A DNA stretch of 64,000 nt from Trichococcus alkaliphilus. Lineage in GTDB: Bacteria; Bacillota; Bacilli; Lactobacillales; Aerococcaceae. The position numbers and the translations under genes are program-made. The stretch lies in NCBI RefSeq assembly GCF_003008695.1, contig NZ_PXZT01000006.1, positions 102,362 through 166,361 of the forward strand. The letters run 5' to 3'. Shown one piece after another: positions 37,225 to 46,690 of the stretch; position 1 is the first letter of the stretch; the number at the start of each line of letters is the position of its first letter. The notes under the pieces were generated by a model, which worked only from the letters and a program-made list of their open reading frames with translations, was not told where the DNA came from and did no database searches.

Positions 37225-38277
37225 ATGGCGCTCTACGTCTTTACGTTCATCACCTTGCTGCTGCTCAGCATTGCTGAAGTGTTCTATGATAACAAAAAAA
37301 TCGTCCTGATCGGTGGCGGCCTCTTGGCTATCTTGGCCGGGTTGCGCTATTACTCGGGATACGATTTCGTTTCTTATTATTACTTTTTCTACGACTTGAC
37401 CGGTTTGTCGGATGTCTTCAACGGCAGCATCGATGCTGAACCCGGCTATCTGTTATTGAATTATCTTTTCCTTAAGCTAGGTTTGAATTATTATGCGTTC
37501 ATTCTCTTCTTCGCCTTCCTGAGTATGGGGTTGTTAATCAATTATCTCTACAAGAATGTCCCGTATCCGTCCTTGATCCTGTTCTATTATTTCTCGCGCT
37601 TCTTCTTGGCGAGGGATATGGGACAGATCCGCGGTTCGATTGCCAGCATCATCCTGCTTTATTCGGTGAAATACCTGAAGCAGAAACAGCTGTTCCGTTT
37701 TCTGCTCGTGGTGGGGATTGCGTCGCTGTTCCACATCACCGCGCTCATCTTCATCGTCGGCTACGTCTACGAGAACTATCTCTATGCCGGCAGCCGGCTG
37801 CAGGTGATGGTGCTGTTCGGCTTGGCGGTCGCTGCAGGAATTGTTGTGCAGATGCCGCAGCTTTACTTATGGGCAGTGCCGGATCGTTACGCTCCGTATT
37901 TCACGAATCCGGCCTATACTAGCGGTCAATGGCTGATGAATCCGGTCCTGTTGATGCAGCTGCTGATTTTCTTCGGGACATTGCTGTTCACGAATGTCCG
38001 CAAGGATGAAAAATATCGGACTTACCATAATCTCTACTTCCTGGCGTCGTTGATCCTGATCGCTTTCGGGAATTTGGCGACGGTGGGAGGGCGTCTGAGT
38101 TCGCCTTTCGCAACCTATGAAATGTTTGTGGCGCCGTATTTCATCCTGAATTTCACGAAGAACAAAATGGTCAATCTGATTTTCTGCCTGGGATTCACGG
38201 TCGTCATCTTCCTGCTGATCTTCATCCTGTCAGGGGATTACACCTACTTTATCCCGTACGATACGCTTTTGAAATAG
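37225..38277 (+). CDS. epsG: EpsG-family polysaccharide polymerase
   Basis: A 350-residue multi-pass membrane protein with about ten helices. The early stretch LAGLRYYSGYDFVSYYYFF matches the EpsG family pattern (RxxxGxDxxxY) and is followed by EPGYLLLNYLF. FLARDMGQIRGSIA is the second conserved block, with Arg and Gln expected at the active region. It would join repeat units outside the membrane. GGAGGAGGAATAAAGG precedes the start, and a terminator follows. Confidence 0.85.
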   Translation: MALYVFTFITLLLLSIAEVFYDNKKIVLIGGGLLAILAGLRYYSGYDFVSYYYFFYDLTGLSDVFNGSIDAEPGYLLLNYLFLKLGLNYYAFILFFAFLSMGLLINYLYKNVPYPSLILFYYFSRFFLARDMGQIRGSIASIILLYSVKYLKQKQLFRFLLVVGIASLFHITALIFIVGYVYENYLYAGSRLQVMVLFGLAVAAGIVVQMPQLYLWAVPDRYAPYFTNPAYTSGQWLMNPVLLMQLLIFFGTLLFTNVRKDEKYRTYHNLYFLASLILIAFGNLATVGGRLSSPFATYEMFVAPYFILNFTKNKMVNLIFCLGFTVVIFLLIFILSGDYTYFIPYDTLLK

Positions 38278-38286
38278 TAATTACAG

Positions 38287-38336
38287 CCACGCTAGCTTTC
38301 CTAAGGCATTATGGGAAGGCAGTGTGGTTTTTTTTC
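38287..38336 (+). terminator. Terminator after epsG
   Basis: An imperfect stem (CCACGCT with AGTGTGG, and CTTTCC with GGGAAG) followed by eight T. Confidence 0.8.
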
Positions 38337-38452
38337 GGATAAAGTGAAAGCGGATTCTGAAAAACAGGGTGTCATGCGGATTAAAAAATGGTAAGATAAC
38401 GTTGTATTGTTAAAATATATGAATGGACTAATTATCTGGTTGGAGGGGTACA

Positions 38453-40918
38453 ATGAAGAGGAAGTTTCAGAAAAATACATTGGATTGGTGCACATTTTCT
38501 TTGGTAGGGGCTGTGCTTTTGGCTTTAGGCACGTCCAACATTCCGGTTGCATCGGCCACTGAAATAGATGGCGCAGCCGCGGTTTCGGCAACGGCTTATG
38601 TCCAAATCTTATCAACGACGACTGCGGATTACGAAGCTACGGTAACACGCGGTACCGACGGAATCAATACGCTGCCTTGGGGAACGCAAGGGTACCAGAC
38701 GGTCGGCTCCAGTTCGAGTTACCTTGGCAAGACTGTCACGGTCAGCCAAGAAAAGTTGGCCGATAACGGTGTGACGTGGGCGTTGATTTCCTTGGATGGA
38801 AAGCAGCTAGGCTGGATCGCCAAAGATGCTTTGACCGAAGCGGCCTATCTGGCTGTTCTTTCGACAACGCCTGTGGATTATCTGGCAACGATCACACGCG
38901 GAACGGATGCGATCAATGCAGCGCCATGGGGCACACGCGGGTTCAAAACGCTCAGCCAGAGCGCCGCTTATCTGGGTAAAAGTGTGACCGTCAGCCAAGA
39001 AAAAGTTGTGGAAAACGGTGTGATCTGGGCCTTGATTTCCTTGGATGGCACACAACTGGGCTGGATCGCCAAAGCCGCTTTGACTGAGCCGACTTATCTG
39101 ACTGTACTATCCACGACAACAGTGGATTATCCGGCGACAATCACGCGCGGAACGGATGCGATCAATGCAGCACCATGGGGCACGAAAGGATTCAAGACGC
39201 TGGGGCAGAGCGCCGCTTATCTGGGCAAGAGCGTGACCGTCAGCCAAGAAAAAGTTGTGGAAAACGGTGTGATCTGGGCCTTGATTTCCTTGGATGGCAC
39301 ACAACTGGGCTGGATCGCCAAGGACGCCTTGACGGAGCCGACCTACGTGCAGATTTTGTCGACGACCAATGTGGACTACGAAGCGACGATCATCCGCAGC
39401 TCCGATGCAATCAATTCGCAGCCATGGGGCACGAAAGGCTACAAAACGATCGGCAACAGCAGCACTTACGTGAACAAACAAGTGACTGTCAGCCAAGAAA
39501 AAGTGGCGGACAACGGCGTAACGTGGGCTCTGATTTCTTTTGACGGAACGCAGCTCGGCTGGATCGCCAAGGATGCGCTGAAGAAGACTGTCTATGTGCA
39601 AATCCTGTCCACGACCAACGTGAATTATCCGGCAACGATCACACGCGGAACGGACGGCATCAACACGCAACCGTGGGGCACAAAAGGCTATCAGACAGTC
39701 GGAACAAGCGTCGCTTACCTCGGCAAGCAAGTGACCGTCACGCAGGAAAAAGTGGCGGACAACAGTGTGACGTGGGCGTTGATTTCATTGAACGGCACAC
39801 AGCTCGGTTGGATATGCAAAGCCGCTTTAACGGAGCCGACCTACGTGCAGATCTTATCGACGACAAATGTCAATTACCAAGCTACAGTGCTCCGCGGCAC
39901 CGATGGCATCAACACGCAGCCTTGGGGTACGAAAGGCTATCAGACGGTAGGCTACAGCTCGGCTTATCAGGGTCGAACGGTTACGGTCAGCAAGGAACAG
40001 AAGACGGACAACGGCGTGACGTGGGCACTGATATCGCTGAACGGAACGCAATTGGGCTGGATCGCGAAAGATTCACTATTCAATCAAGTGGTTTCAACGA
40101 TGAATGTTTCCTACAATGCGACCGTCACGCGTGGAACTGATGGCATCAATACATTGCCATGGGGCACCGAAGGCTATCAGACGGTAGGCTACACCTCTAC
40201 ATACCTCGGCACCGGCGTTACCGTGAGCCAGGAGAAAGTGACTGCCGATGGCGTGACGTGGGCATTGGCATCGCAGAACGGCAAAGTGTTGGGTTGGGTG
40301 GCCAAGTCTGCTTTGACGGTGACGCCGACGGGGAAGGTCGTTTTCCTTGACCCAGGCCATGGCGGTTCAGAAGCTGGCGCTGCCTACAGCGGTGTCATGG
40401 AGAAGACAATCAATCTGGCCGTCTCGAACAAAGTGAAAGCGAATCTGGAAGCTTTGGGATTCACGGTCATCATGTCGCGCACAACGGACGCTTATGTCGG
40501 GTTGTTGGAGCGATCGGAAGAAGCGAACGCGTCGGGAGCGGACATTTTCGTCAGCATCCACCACAACGCGATGCCTTCAAATGCGACCGTCACCGGAATC
40601 GAAACCTATTACTACGAAGCTAATCCGTATTATCCACCGGTAATCAACGAAGAAATGCATAACGATCCCACGCGGATTATGGAGAGCGCGGAACTGGCGG
40701 TGGCCATTCAGGATGCGCTAGTCGACAACACGGGGGCGGCGGATCGCGGCGTGCGGAAAAATACGTTTGCGGTCCTGCGCGAAACGGCCATCCCGGCAGT
40801 CTTGCTTGAGCTGGGCTACATGAGCTCACCGACCGAACTGGCCAAGCTGACGACAGCCAGCTACCAGACTACGCTGGCGAAATCCATCACTGTCGGGATT
40901 GTGGCTTATTTCAATTAA
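38453..40918 (+). CDS. Secreted N-acetylmuramoyl-L-alanine amidase (Amidase_3) with seven GW-type SH3 repeats
   Basis: 821 residues: signal peptide (about 1-36), seven GW-type modules of about 83 residues (about 47-625, each with TRGTDGIN-x-PWGT-x-GYQT and LGWIAKDAL), and a zinc amidase (about 630-821). The amidase has VFLDPGHGG, the Glu of MEKTINLAV, SIHHNA and LLELGYMSS, the full catalytic set. It cuts the bond between muramic acid and the stem peptide. GW modules in this family bind lipoteichoic acid and hold the enzyme on the wall. TTGGAGGGGTACA precedes the start. Units 2 and 3 are nearly identical in DNA at a 249-base period. Confidence 0.92.
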   Translation: MKRKFQKNTLDWCTFSLVGAVLLALGTSNIPVASATEIDGAAAVSATAYVQILSTTTADYEATVTRGTDGINTLPWGTQGYQTVGSSSSYLGKTVTVSQEKLADNGVTWALISLDGKQLGWIAKDALTEAAYLAVLSTTPVDYLATITRGTDAINAAPWGTRGFKTLSQSAAYLGKSVTVSQEKVVENGVIWALISLDGTQLGWIAKAALTEPTYLTVLSTTTVDYPATITRGTDAINAAPWGTKGFKTLGQSAAYLGKSVTVSQEKVVENGVIWALISLDGTQLGWIAKDALTEPTYVQILSTTNVDYEATIIRSSDAINSQPWGTKGYKTIGNSSTYVNKQVTVSQEKVADNGVTWALISFDGTQLGWIAKDALKKTVYVQILSTTNVNYPATITRGTDGINTQPWGTKGYQTVGTSVAYLGKQVTVTQEKVADNSVTWALISLNGTQLGWICKAALTEPTYVQILSTTNVNYQATVLRGTDGINTQPWGTKGYQTVGYSSAYQGRTVTVSKEQKTDNGVTWALISLNGTQLGWIAKDSLFNQVVSTMNVSYNATVTRGTDGINTLPWGTEGYQTVGYTSTYLGTGVTVSQEKVTADGVTWALASQNGKVLGWVAKSALTVTPTGKVVFLDPGHGGSEAGAAYSGVMEKTINLAVSNKVKANLEALGFTVIMSRTTDAYVGLLERSEEANASGADIFVSIHHNAMPSNATVTGIETYYYEANPYYPPVINEEMHNDPTRIMESAELAVAIQDALVDNTGAADRGVRKNTFAVLRETAIPAVLLELGYMSSPTELAKLTTASYQTTLAKSITVGIVAYFN

Positions 40919-40951
40919 ACGGCTCATTAAGTAAAGCCAATATCATTGCAC

Positions 40952-41009
40952 AAAAAGCGGAAGCCGGCAGAAATCATCATTAGCGATGATTCCTTCCGGA
41001 TTCTTTTTG
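40952..41009 (+). terminator. Probable terminator after GW amidase
   Basis: AAATCATC pairs with GATGATT and GAAGCCGG with CCGGATTC, followed by TTTTT. Confidence 0.65.
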
Positions 41010-41057
41010 TGGTTGGATTGGTTGGACGAGTTGTTCGAAAGGTGTGGTGAGGACTGA

Positions 41058-41187
41058 TTTCCCGATGAAGGCAGGTTCATCGGGAAAATGAATGGCTGGG
41101 AAGGCTGAATTCCCGGTGAAGGCAAGGTCACCGGGAAAATGTAGTGCTGCGAGGGTCAAGCTCCCGATGAGGGCGCGCTCACCGGGA
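41058..41187. repeat. Intergenic hairpin cluster A, three units at 52-bp period
   Basis: Hairpin 1 at 41058-41087 has perfect 12-base arms TTTCCCGATGAA / TTCATCGGGAAA with a 6-base loop. Hairpin 2 at 41110-41137 has TTCCCGGTGA / TCACCGGGAA. Hairpin 3 at 41162-41187 has TCCCGATGAG / CTCACCGGGA. Starts are 52 bases apart both times. The 22-24 base spacers also resemble each other. It lies between convergent genes. Confidence 0.85.
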
Positions 41188-41237
41188 ATATCATGCAAGC
41201 AATGTTGCTGTTTTGCACCAACACTATAAATTTCAAA

Positions 41238-41294
41238 GAGGAAACGCACAATCGACAAAGCAGAAAACTGCTGAGTCGATTGTGCGTTTTTTTT
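41238..41294 (+). terminator. Hairpin terminator next to HAD gene end
   Basis: AAACGCACAATCGAC pairs with GTCGATTGTGCGTTT around an inner AGCAG / CTGCT stem. The T-run is on the plus strand, and on the minus strand a T-rich TTTCCTCTTT follows, so it may work both ways. Confidence 0.8.
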
Positions 41295-41299
41295 GCTGA

Positions 41300-41992
41300 T
41301 CAGGCTTGCTCCGCGAAGATAAGGTCCGTGAAGCCCTTGAAGTCCGTGATCACGCCGTCCTTGCAGAGGTTTTCCTTCTGGAAGGTTTCCCGGTTCTTGA
41401 AGAACGGGTCGATCGCGATGATCATGCCGATGTTCGCGCTGTTGGCCGCGCGCAGACCGGAATACGCATCTTCGATGACGAGACATTCTTCGGGAGCGAC
41501 CCCGAGTTTTTTTGCGGCATGCAGGAAGATGTCCGGCTCTGGTTTGCCGGGGAAGGAACCGTCATCGAAGACGACCTTTTCCGGATTGAACCAGCGATCG
41601 AGCGCGAAGGTTTCGAAATAGAAAGTGACATTTTCTTTGATCGTCGCAGTGGCGATCGTCAATGGCAGCTCGCGTTCCTTCAGATCATCCAACACTTCGA
41701 TCAAGCCATCCGTCAGAACGAGTTGCTCCGGCTTGTTCAGGCAGAGATTGCGGTAATGTTCTTCCTTCTCCAAAGAAAGTTTCTGTACTTCCTCGTCCGT
41801 AAGGGTAGGGGAAACGAACTGTCTGAGGATTTTATCGTTGGTGCGGCCGTGCAATTCAGTCAGGATCTCTTCATCGGTCAGGCCGTTGCCTGGACTGTAT
41901 TTTTGGATCATGTCGATCCAGGCCTGTTCATGCAGATGCGAATCCTGGAACATGGTGCCATTGAAGTCAAAAATGATGCCGTTCAGTTTCAT
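41300..41992 (-). CDS. HAD-superfamily phosphatase, beta-phosphoglucomutase-like subfamily
   Basis: 230 residues with a HAD core and helical cap. Motif I reads DFNGTM near residue 9, where the usual DxDGT has Asp at the third place. The change to Asn could affect the general acid step. Motif II is ATAT (about 114), motif III Lys is in FPGKPEP, and motif IV is IEDAYSGLRAA. The start overlaps the end of the deoR gene by four bases, so the two are coupled. Linkage to a lactose PTS suggests a sugar-phosphate substrate, but that is inference. Confidence 0.82.
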   Translation of the reverse strand: MKLNGIIFDFNGTMFQDSHLHEQAWIDMIQKYSPGNGLTDEEILTELHGRTNDKILRQFVSPTLTDEEVQKLSLEKEEHYRNLCLNKPEQLVLTDGLIEVLDDLKERELPLTIATATIKENVTFYFETFALDRWFNPEKVVFDDGSFPGKPEPDIFLHAAKKLGVAPEECLVIEDAYSGLRAANSANIGMIIAIDPFFKNRETFQKENLCKDGVITDFKGFTDLIFAEQA

Positions 41993-42768
41993 AAGTCATC
42001 TCCTAGGTCTGTTTTGGCTTGCGTTAATGCGACGTACTGTGAATAGTGGGTAATCAGATCTGCGCTGACATGATCATCTGTGACCAGATAATCGATGTCG
42101 TGAAGGTTGTAGAAATTATAAAAGTCGTCCCGGTTGAATTTCTTGTTGTCCGCCAGCAAGTATTTAGTGCGGGAGTTGTTCAAGGCGATGTTCTGGGTTT
42201 CGCCTTCCGCCATGCTATAGGTAGAGATGGCTTCATTGTGGATTCCGTTGGCGCTGATGAAGCACTTCGTGAACTTCAATTTTTTCAGGTTGTCGTTCGC
42301 TATCGGGCCGAAGAAGGCACCCGTATTTTTCCGGTAATCCCCGCCGATCATAATGATGTCCGCGGAGTCGTATTGGCGCAGGTTCTCGAAAACCGGATAA
42401 CTGTTCGTGATGATGCGGATCTTTTTGCCGCCGAGATAGCTTGCCAGCATTTCGATCGTCGTACCAGGACCGAGGAAAATCGTGTCGCCATCTTCGACAT
42501 AACTTGCCGCCAACTTCGCGATCGCTCGTTTTTCTTCTTTTTGGACTTCCTGTTTTTCCGTGTGCGAGAGCTCTTGGTCCAACGCGTAGCTGATGCTCTG
42601 GGCGCCGCCGTGGATGCGCAGGATCTTCCCTGCCTTATCGAGTTCATCAAGATCCCTGCGCACAGTCATATCGGAAACATTCAATTGTTTGACGATGTCG
42701 GTTACGGTGATGATGCCTTCTTGATTGACGATTTCAGTGAGTTTTAATAGTCGTTCTTTTTTCAACAT
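41989..42768 (-). CDS. DeoR-family transcriptional repressor, LacR-like
   Basis: About 259 residues. The N-terminal winged helix-turn-helix has TVTDIVKQLNVSDMTVRRDLDELDKAGKI and then IHGGA, the DeoR signature. The C-terminal sugar-phosphate sensing domain has DTIFLGPGTTIEML and the typical NSYPV. I prefer ATG 42768 over 42774 because GAGGTGA lies only three bases before the first ATG but nine before the second. It is divergent from lacG-lacF-lacE, the normal layout for a repressor induced by a sugar phosphate such as tagatose-6-phosphate. Confidence 0.88.
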   Translation of the reverse strand: MLKKERLLKLTEIVNQEGIITVTDIVKQLNVSDMTVRRDLDELDKAGKILRIHGGAQSISYALDQELSHTEKQEVQKEEKRAIAKLAASYVEDGDTIFLGPGTTIEMLASYLGGKKIRIITNSYPVFENLRQYDSADIIMIGGDYRKNTGAFFGPIANDNLKKLKFTKCFISANGIHNEAISTYSMAEGETQNIALNNSRTKYLLADNKKFNRDDFYNFYNLHDIDYLVTDDHVSADLITHYSQYVALTQAKTDLGDDL

Positions 42769-42829
42769 TCCCATTCACCTCTCTAAGTTATTCATAATTT
42801 AGCACAGTTTCATAATGCGGTCAATGGAA

Positions 42830-42860
42830 ATAAACAAAAACAAACAAAAATATGACAAAA
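42830..42860. promoter_or_regulatory. Candidate repressor operator near deoR start
   Basis: A run of AAACAAA-type direct repeats. The 11-mer ACAAACAAAAA occurs here and again at 42966-42976 close to lacG. Repeats of this type are common targets of DeoR-family repressors. The pairing across the divergent promoter region supports an operator role but is not proof. Confidence 0.45.
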
Positions 42861-42916
42861 AAGTGGATTTTCGAACAAGTTATTGTTTTTTTATGATATA
42901 AAAACAAAATTATTTG

Positions 42917-42945
42917 TTGACATGTCGTGTGGATGCGGTTACTAT
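42917..42945 (+). promoter_or_regulatory. lac operon promoter
   Basis: -35 TTGACA (42917-42922), a 17-base spacer, and -10 TACTAT (42940-42945). Transcription would start just before the second operator-like repeat. Confidence 0.6.
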
Positions 42946-42955
42946 AAGGACATAA

Positions 42956-44401
<1,446 letters not shown>

Positions 44402-44435
44402 AATCAGATGAACCATCAGAAAAGGAGAATGCATA

Positions 44436-44750
44436 ATGAACAGAGAAGAATTGCAGATGTTGGGATTTGAAATCGTGGCCTACTCCGGTGATGCCCGCAG
44501 CACTTTGCTGAAGTTGTTGAGGGAAGTGCGCCAAGGCAATTTCGAAAACATCGAAAAAGAATTGCAGGATGCCGACGAAAACCTGAAGTTGGCCCACAAT
44601 GCGCAGACAAAAATTTTGGCGCAGGAGGCATCCGGGGAAGAATTGGATATCGGGTTCATCTTCATCCACGGGCAGGATCATCTGATGACGACCTTGCTTT
44701 TGCGGGATCTGATTCAAGATTTCATCGCATTGTACAAAGAACGTCAATAA
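44436..44750 (+). CDS. lacF: Lactose-specific PTS enzyme IIA
   Basis: 104 residues. It accepts phosphate from HPr and passes it to the IIB domain of LacE. It begins MNREELQMLGFEIVAYSGDA and ends with the IHGQDHLMTT motif; His78 matches the phosphorylated His of LacF. AAAAGGAGAATGCATA precedes the start. It lies between lacG and lacE with short gaps, an order that differs from the usual lacF-lacE-lacG. Confidence 0.95.
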   Translation: MNREELQMLGFEIVAYSGDARSTLLKLLREVRQGNFENIEKELQDADENLKLAHNAQTKILAQEASGEELDIGFIFIHGQDHLMTTLLLRDLIQDFIALYKERQ

Positions 44751-44762
44751 GGAGGAGAAAAA

Positions 44763-46451
44763 ATGAATACGCTGATCAAACAGATCGAAAAGGGGAAACC
44801 GCTGTTCGATAAAATTGCCCGCAACATGTACATCGGAGCAATCCGTGATGGCTTCCTGACCGCTATGCCGGTGATCCTGTTCTCGAGTATCTTTATCCTG
44901 TTCGCAGCTGTGCCGGAGATATTCGGCTATGCTTGGCCTGAACCCGTTTCGGCTTGGCTGTGGAAAGTCTACGGCTATTCGATGGGTATTGTCGGGTTGC
45001 TGGTAGCGGCCACGACCGCACGCTGCTTGACTGAGTCCGTCAACCGCAAAATGCCGGACACCCGCCGCATCAACGCTACCTCGACGATGCTTGCGGCCAT
45101 TGTCGGATTCCTGTTGCTGACGACTACGCAGATCGAAGGCGGCGTATCGATGGATTACATGGGAACAAAAGGGATCCTAGTCTCCTTCATCGTGGCGTTT
45201 TTGACGGTGAACATCTACAAATTCTGCGTGCTGCATAACATCACCATCAAAATGCCGAAGGAAGTTCCGGGGACGATTTCCCAGACTTTCAAGGATGTGT
45301 TCCCGTTTGCGTTCTCTGTTTTTGCGGCGGCAATCTTGGATCTGATCATCCGCCAACTGTTCGCCGTTTCGTTTGCTGAAGCCATCATCAATTTATTACA
45401 ACCTTTGTTCAGTGCGGCGGATGGGTATCTTGGACTGGCTTTGATCTATGGCGCTATGGCTTTCTTCTGGTTTGTCGGTGTGCATGGCCCTTCCATTGTG
45501 GAACCGGCGATCGCCGCCATCATCTACGTCAATGTGGAAACCAATCTGCAGTTGTATATGGCGGGCGAACAAGCCTCCAACGTGCTGACTACCGGCTTGG
45601 GACACTTTTTAGGCACGATGGGCGGAACCGGAGCGACATTGGTAGTGCCGTATCTGTTCATGCTCTTCGCCAAATCCAAACAACTGAAGGCGGTCGGTAA
45701 AGCGTCGTTTGTTCCCGTATCCTTCGGTGTCAATGAACCCGTGCTTTTCGCGGCTCCGATGATCCTGAATCCTTATTTCTTGGTTCCGTTCCTGTTGGCT
45801 CCGATCGTCAATGTCTGGGCATTCAAATTCTTCGTCGATGTCCTGGGCATGAACAGCTTCATGTACGTGCTGCCTTGGGCGACGCCGGCTCCGATCGGGA
45901 TCATTCTTGGTACCGGCATGGGCTTGTTGGCAATCGCGTTGACTTTCTTGCTGATTGTTGTCGATTCGCTCATCTATCTTCCGTTCATCAAAGCCTATGA
46001 TGCTTCATTGGTGGAAGCAGAAGCGTTGGCTGCTGCTGGGTTGGAAGAAGAAACGGCTGCTCGGCCGGTTGTGGAAACACTGGCTCCTGCCGGAAAAGAG
46101 GTTGCAGTCCAGACTGTCGCGGCTACAGCTGCGGATCAGAAGGACATCAATGTGCTCGTGCTTTGTGCAGGTGCAGGGACAAGCGCGATGTTGGCGAACG
46201 CGTTGAAAGAAGGGGCGGAATCATACGGCTTCCCGATCAAATCCGCTGCCGGAGCTTATGGCTCGCATTACGATATCATGCAGAACTACGACGTCATCGT
46301 GCTGGCTCCGCAAGTGAATTCCTACTACGAAGACATCAAAGAGGACAGCGACCGCTTAGGCATCAAGCTGTTGGCGACAAAAGGCGCTGAATACATCAAA
46401 CTGACGCGCGATCCGAAAATGGCTGTCGACTTCATCATGGCACAATTCTGA
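44763..46451 (+). CDS. lacE: Lactose-specific PTS enzyme IICB
   Basis: A 562-residue lactose transporter and phosphotransferase. The N-terminal IIC domain (about 1-420) has about ten helices, starts MNTLIKQIEKGKP and contains FFWFVGVHGPSIVEP and VPVSFGVNEPVLF. An Ala/Glu-rich linker leads to the IIB domain (about 462-562) with the phosphorylated Cys near residue 468 in VLVLCAGAGTSAML. AAGGAGGAGAAAAA precedes the start. It closes the lac operon at a terminator. Tagatose-6-phosphate pathway genes lacABCD are not in the window. Confidence 0.95.
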   Translation: MNTLIKQIEKGKPLFDKIARNMYIGAIRDGFLTAMPVILFSSIFILFAAVPEIFGYAWPEPVSAWLWKVYGYSMGIVGLLVAATTARCLTESVNRKMPDTRRINATSTMLAAIVGFLLLTTTQIEGGVSMDYMGTKGILVSFIVAFLTVNIYKFCVLHNITIKMPKEVPGTISQTFKDVFPFAFSVFAAAILDLIIRQLFAVSFAEAIINLLQPLFSAADGYLGLALIYGAMAFFWFVGVHGPSIVEPAIAAIIYVNVETNLQLYMAGEQASNVLTTGLGHFLGTMGGTGATLVVPYLFMLFAKSKQLKAVGKASFVPVSFGVNEPVLFAAPMILNPYFLVPFLLAPIVNVWAFKFFVDVLGMNSFMYVLPWATPAPIGIILGTGMGLLAIALTFLLIVVDSLIYLPFIKAYDASLVEAEALAAAGLEEETAARPVVETLAPAGKEVAVQTVAATAADQKDINVLVLCAGAGTSAMLANALKEGAESYGFPIKSAAGAYGSHYDIMQNYDVIVLAPQVNSYYEDIKEDSDRLGIKLLATKGAEYIKLTRDPKMAVDFIMAQF

Positions 46452-46456
46452 TAGAT

Positions 46457-46497
46457 AAAAAACCAACGATGGTTTCATTACGTCGCTGGTTTTTTTA
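46457..46497 (+). terminator. Terminator after lacE
   Basis: AACCAACGA pairs with TCGCTGGTT and is followed by seven T. Confidence 0.85.
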
Positions 46498-46690
46498 TTT
46501 GCGCTGAACTATGCTGATTTTTCAATTCATTTTGATAGCTGAGTCATTCAATCAATCTTTCTGTCAAGAAGTATTCCGACGATGGGAATAATCAAAAAAT
46601 ATTGGTAGGTTCCATTTCAATGATGGTATAATGAGGAGGTAATATTTAAAGGAATCTTAAGATATCTGACGATGGAGATGGAGGGGTACT

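Noticed and set aside
38342..38365. cre site before the GW amidase (TGAAAGCGGATTCT)
   Set aside because: Too many mismatches in the right half and no promoter to relate it to.
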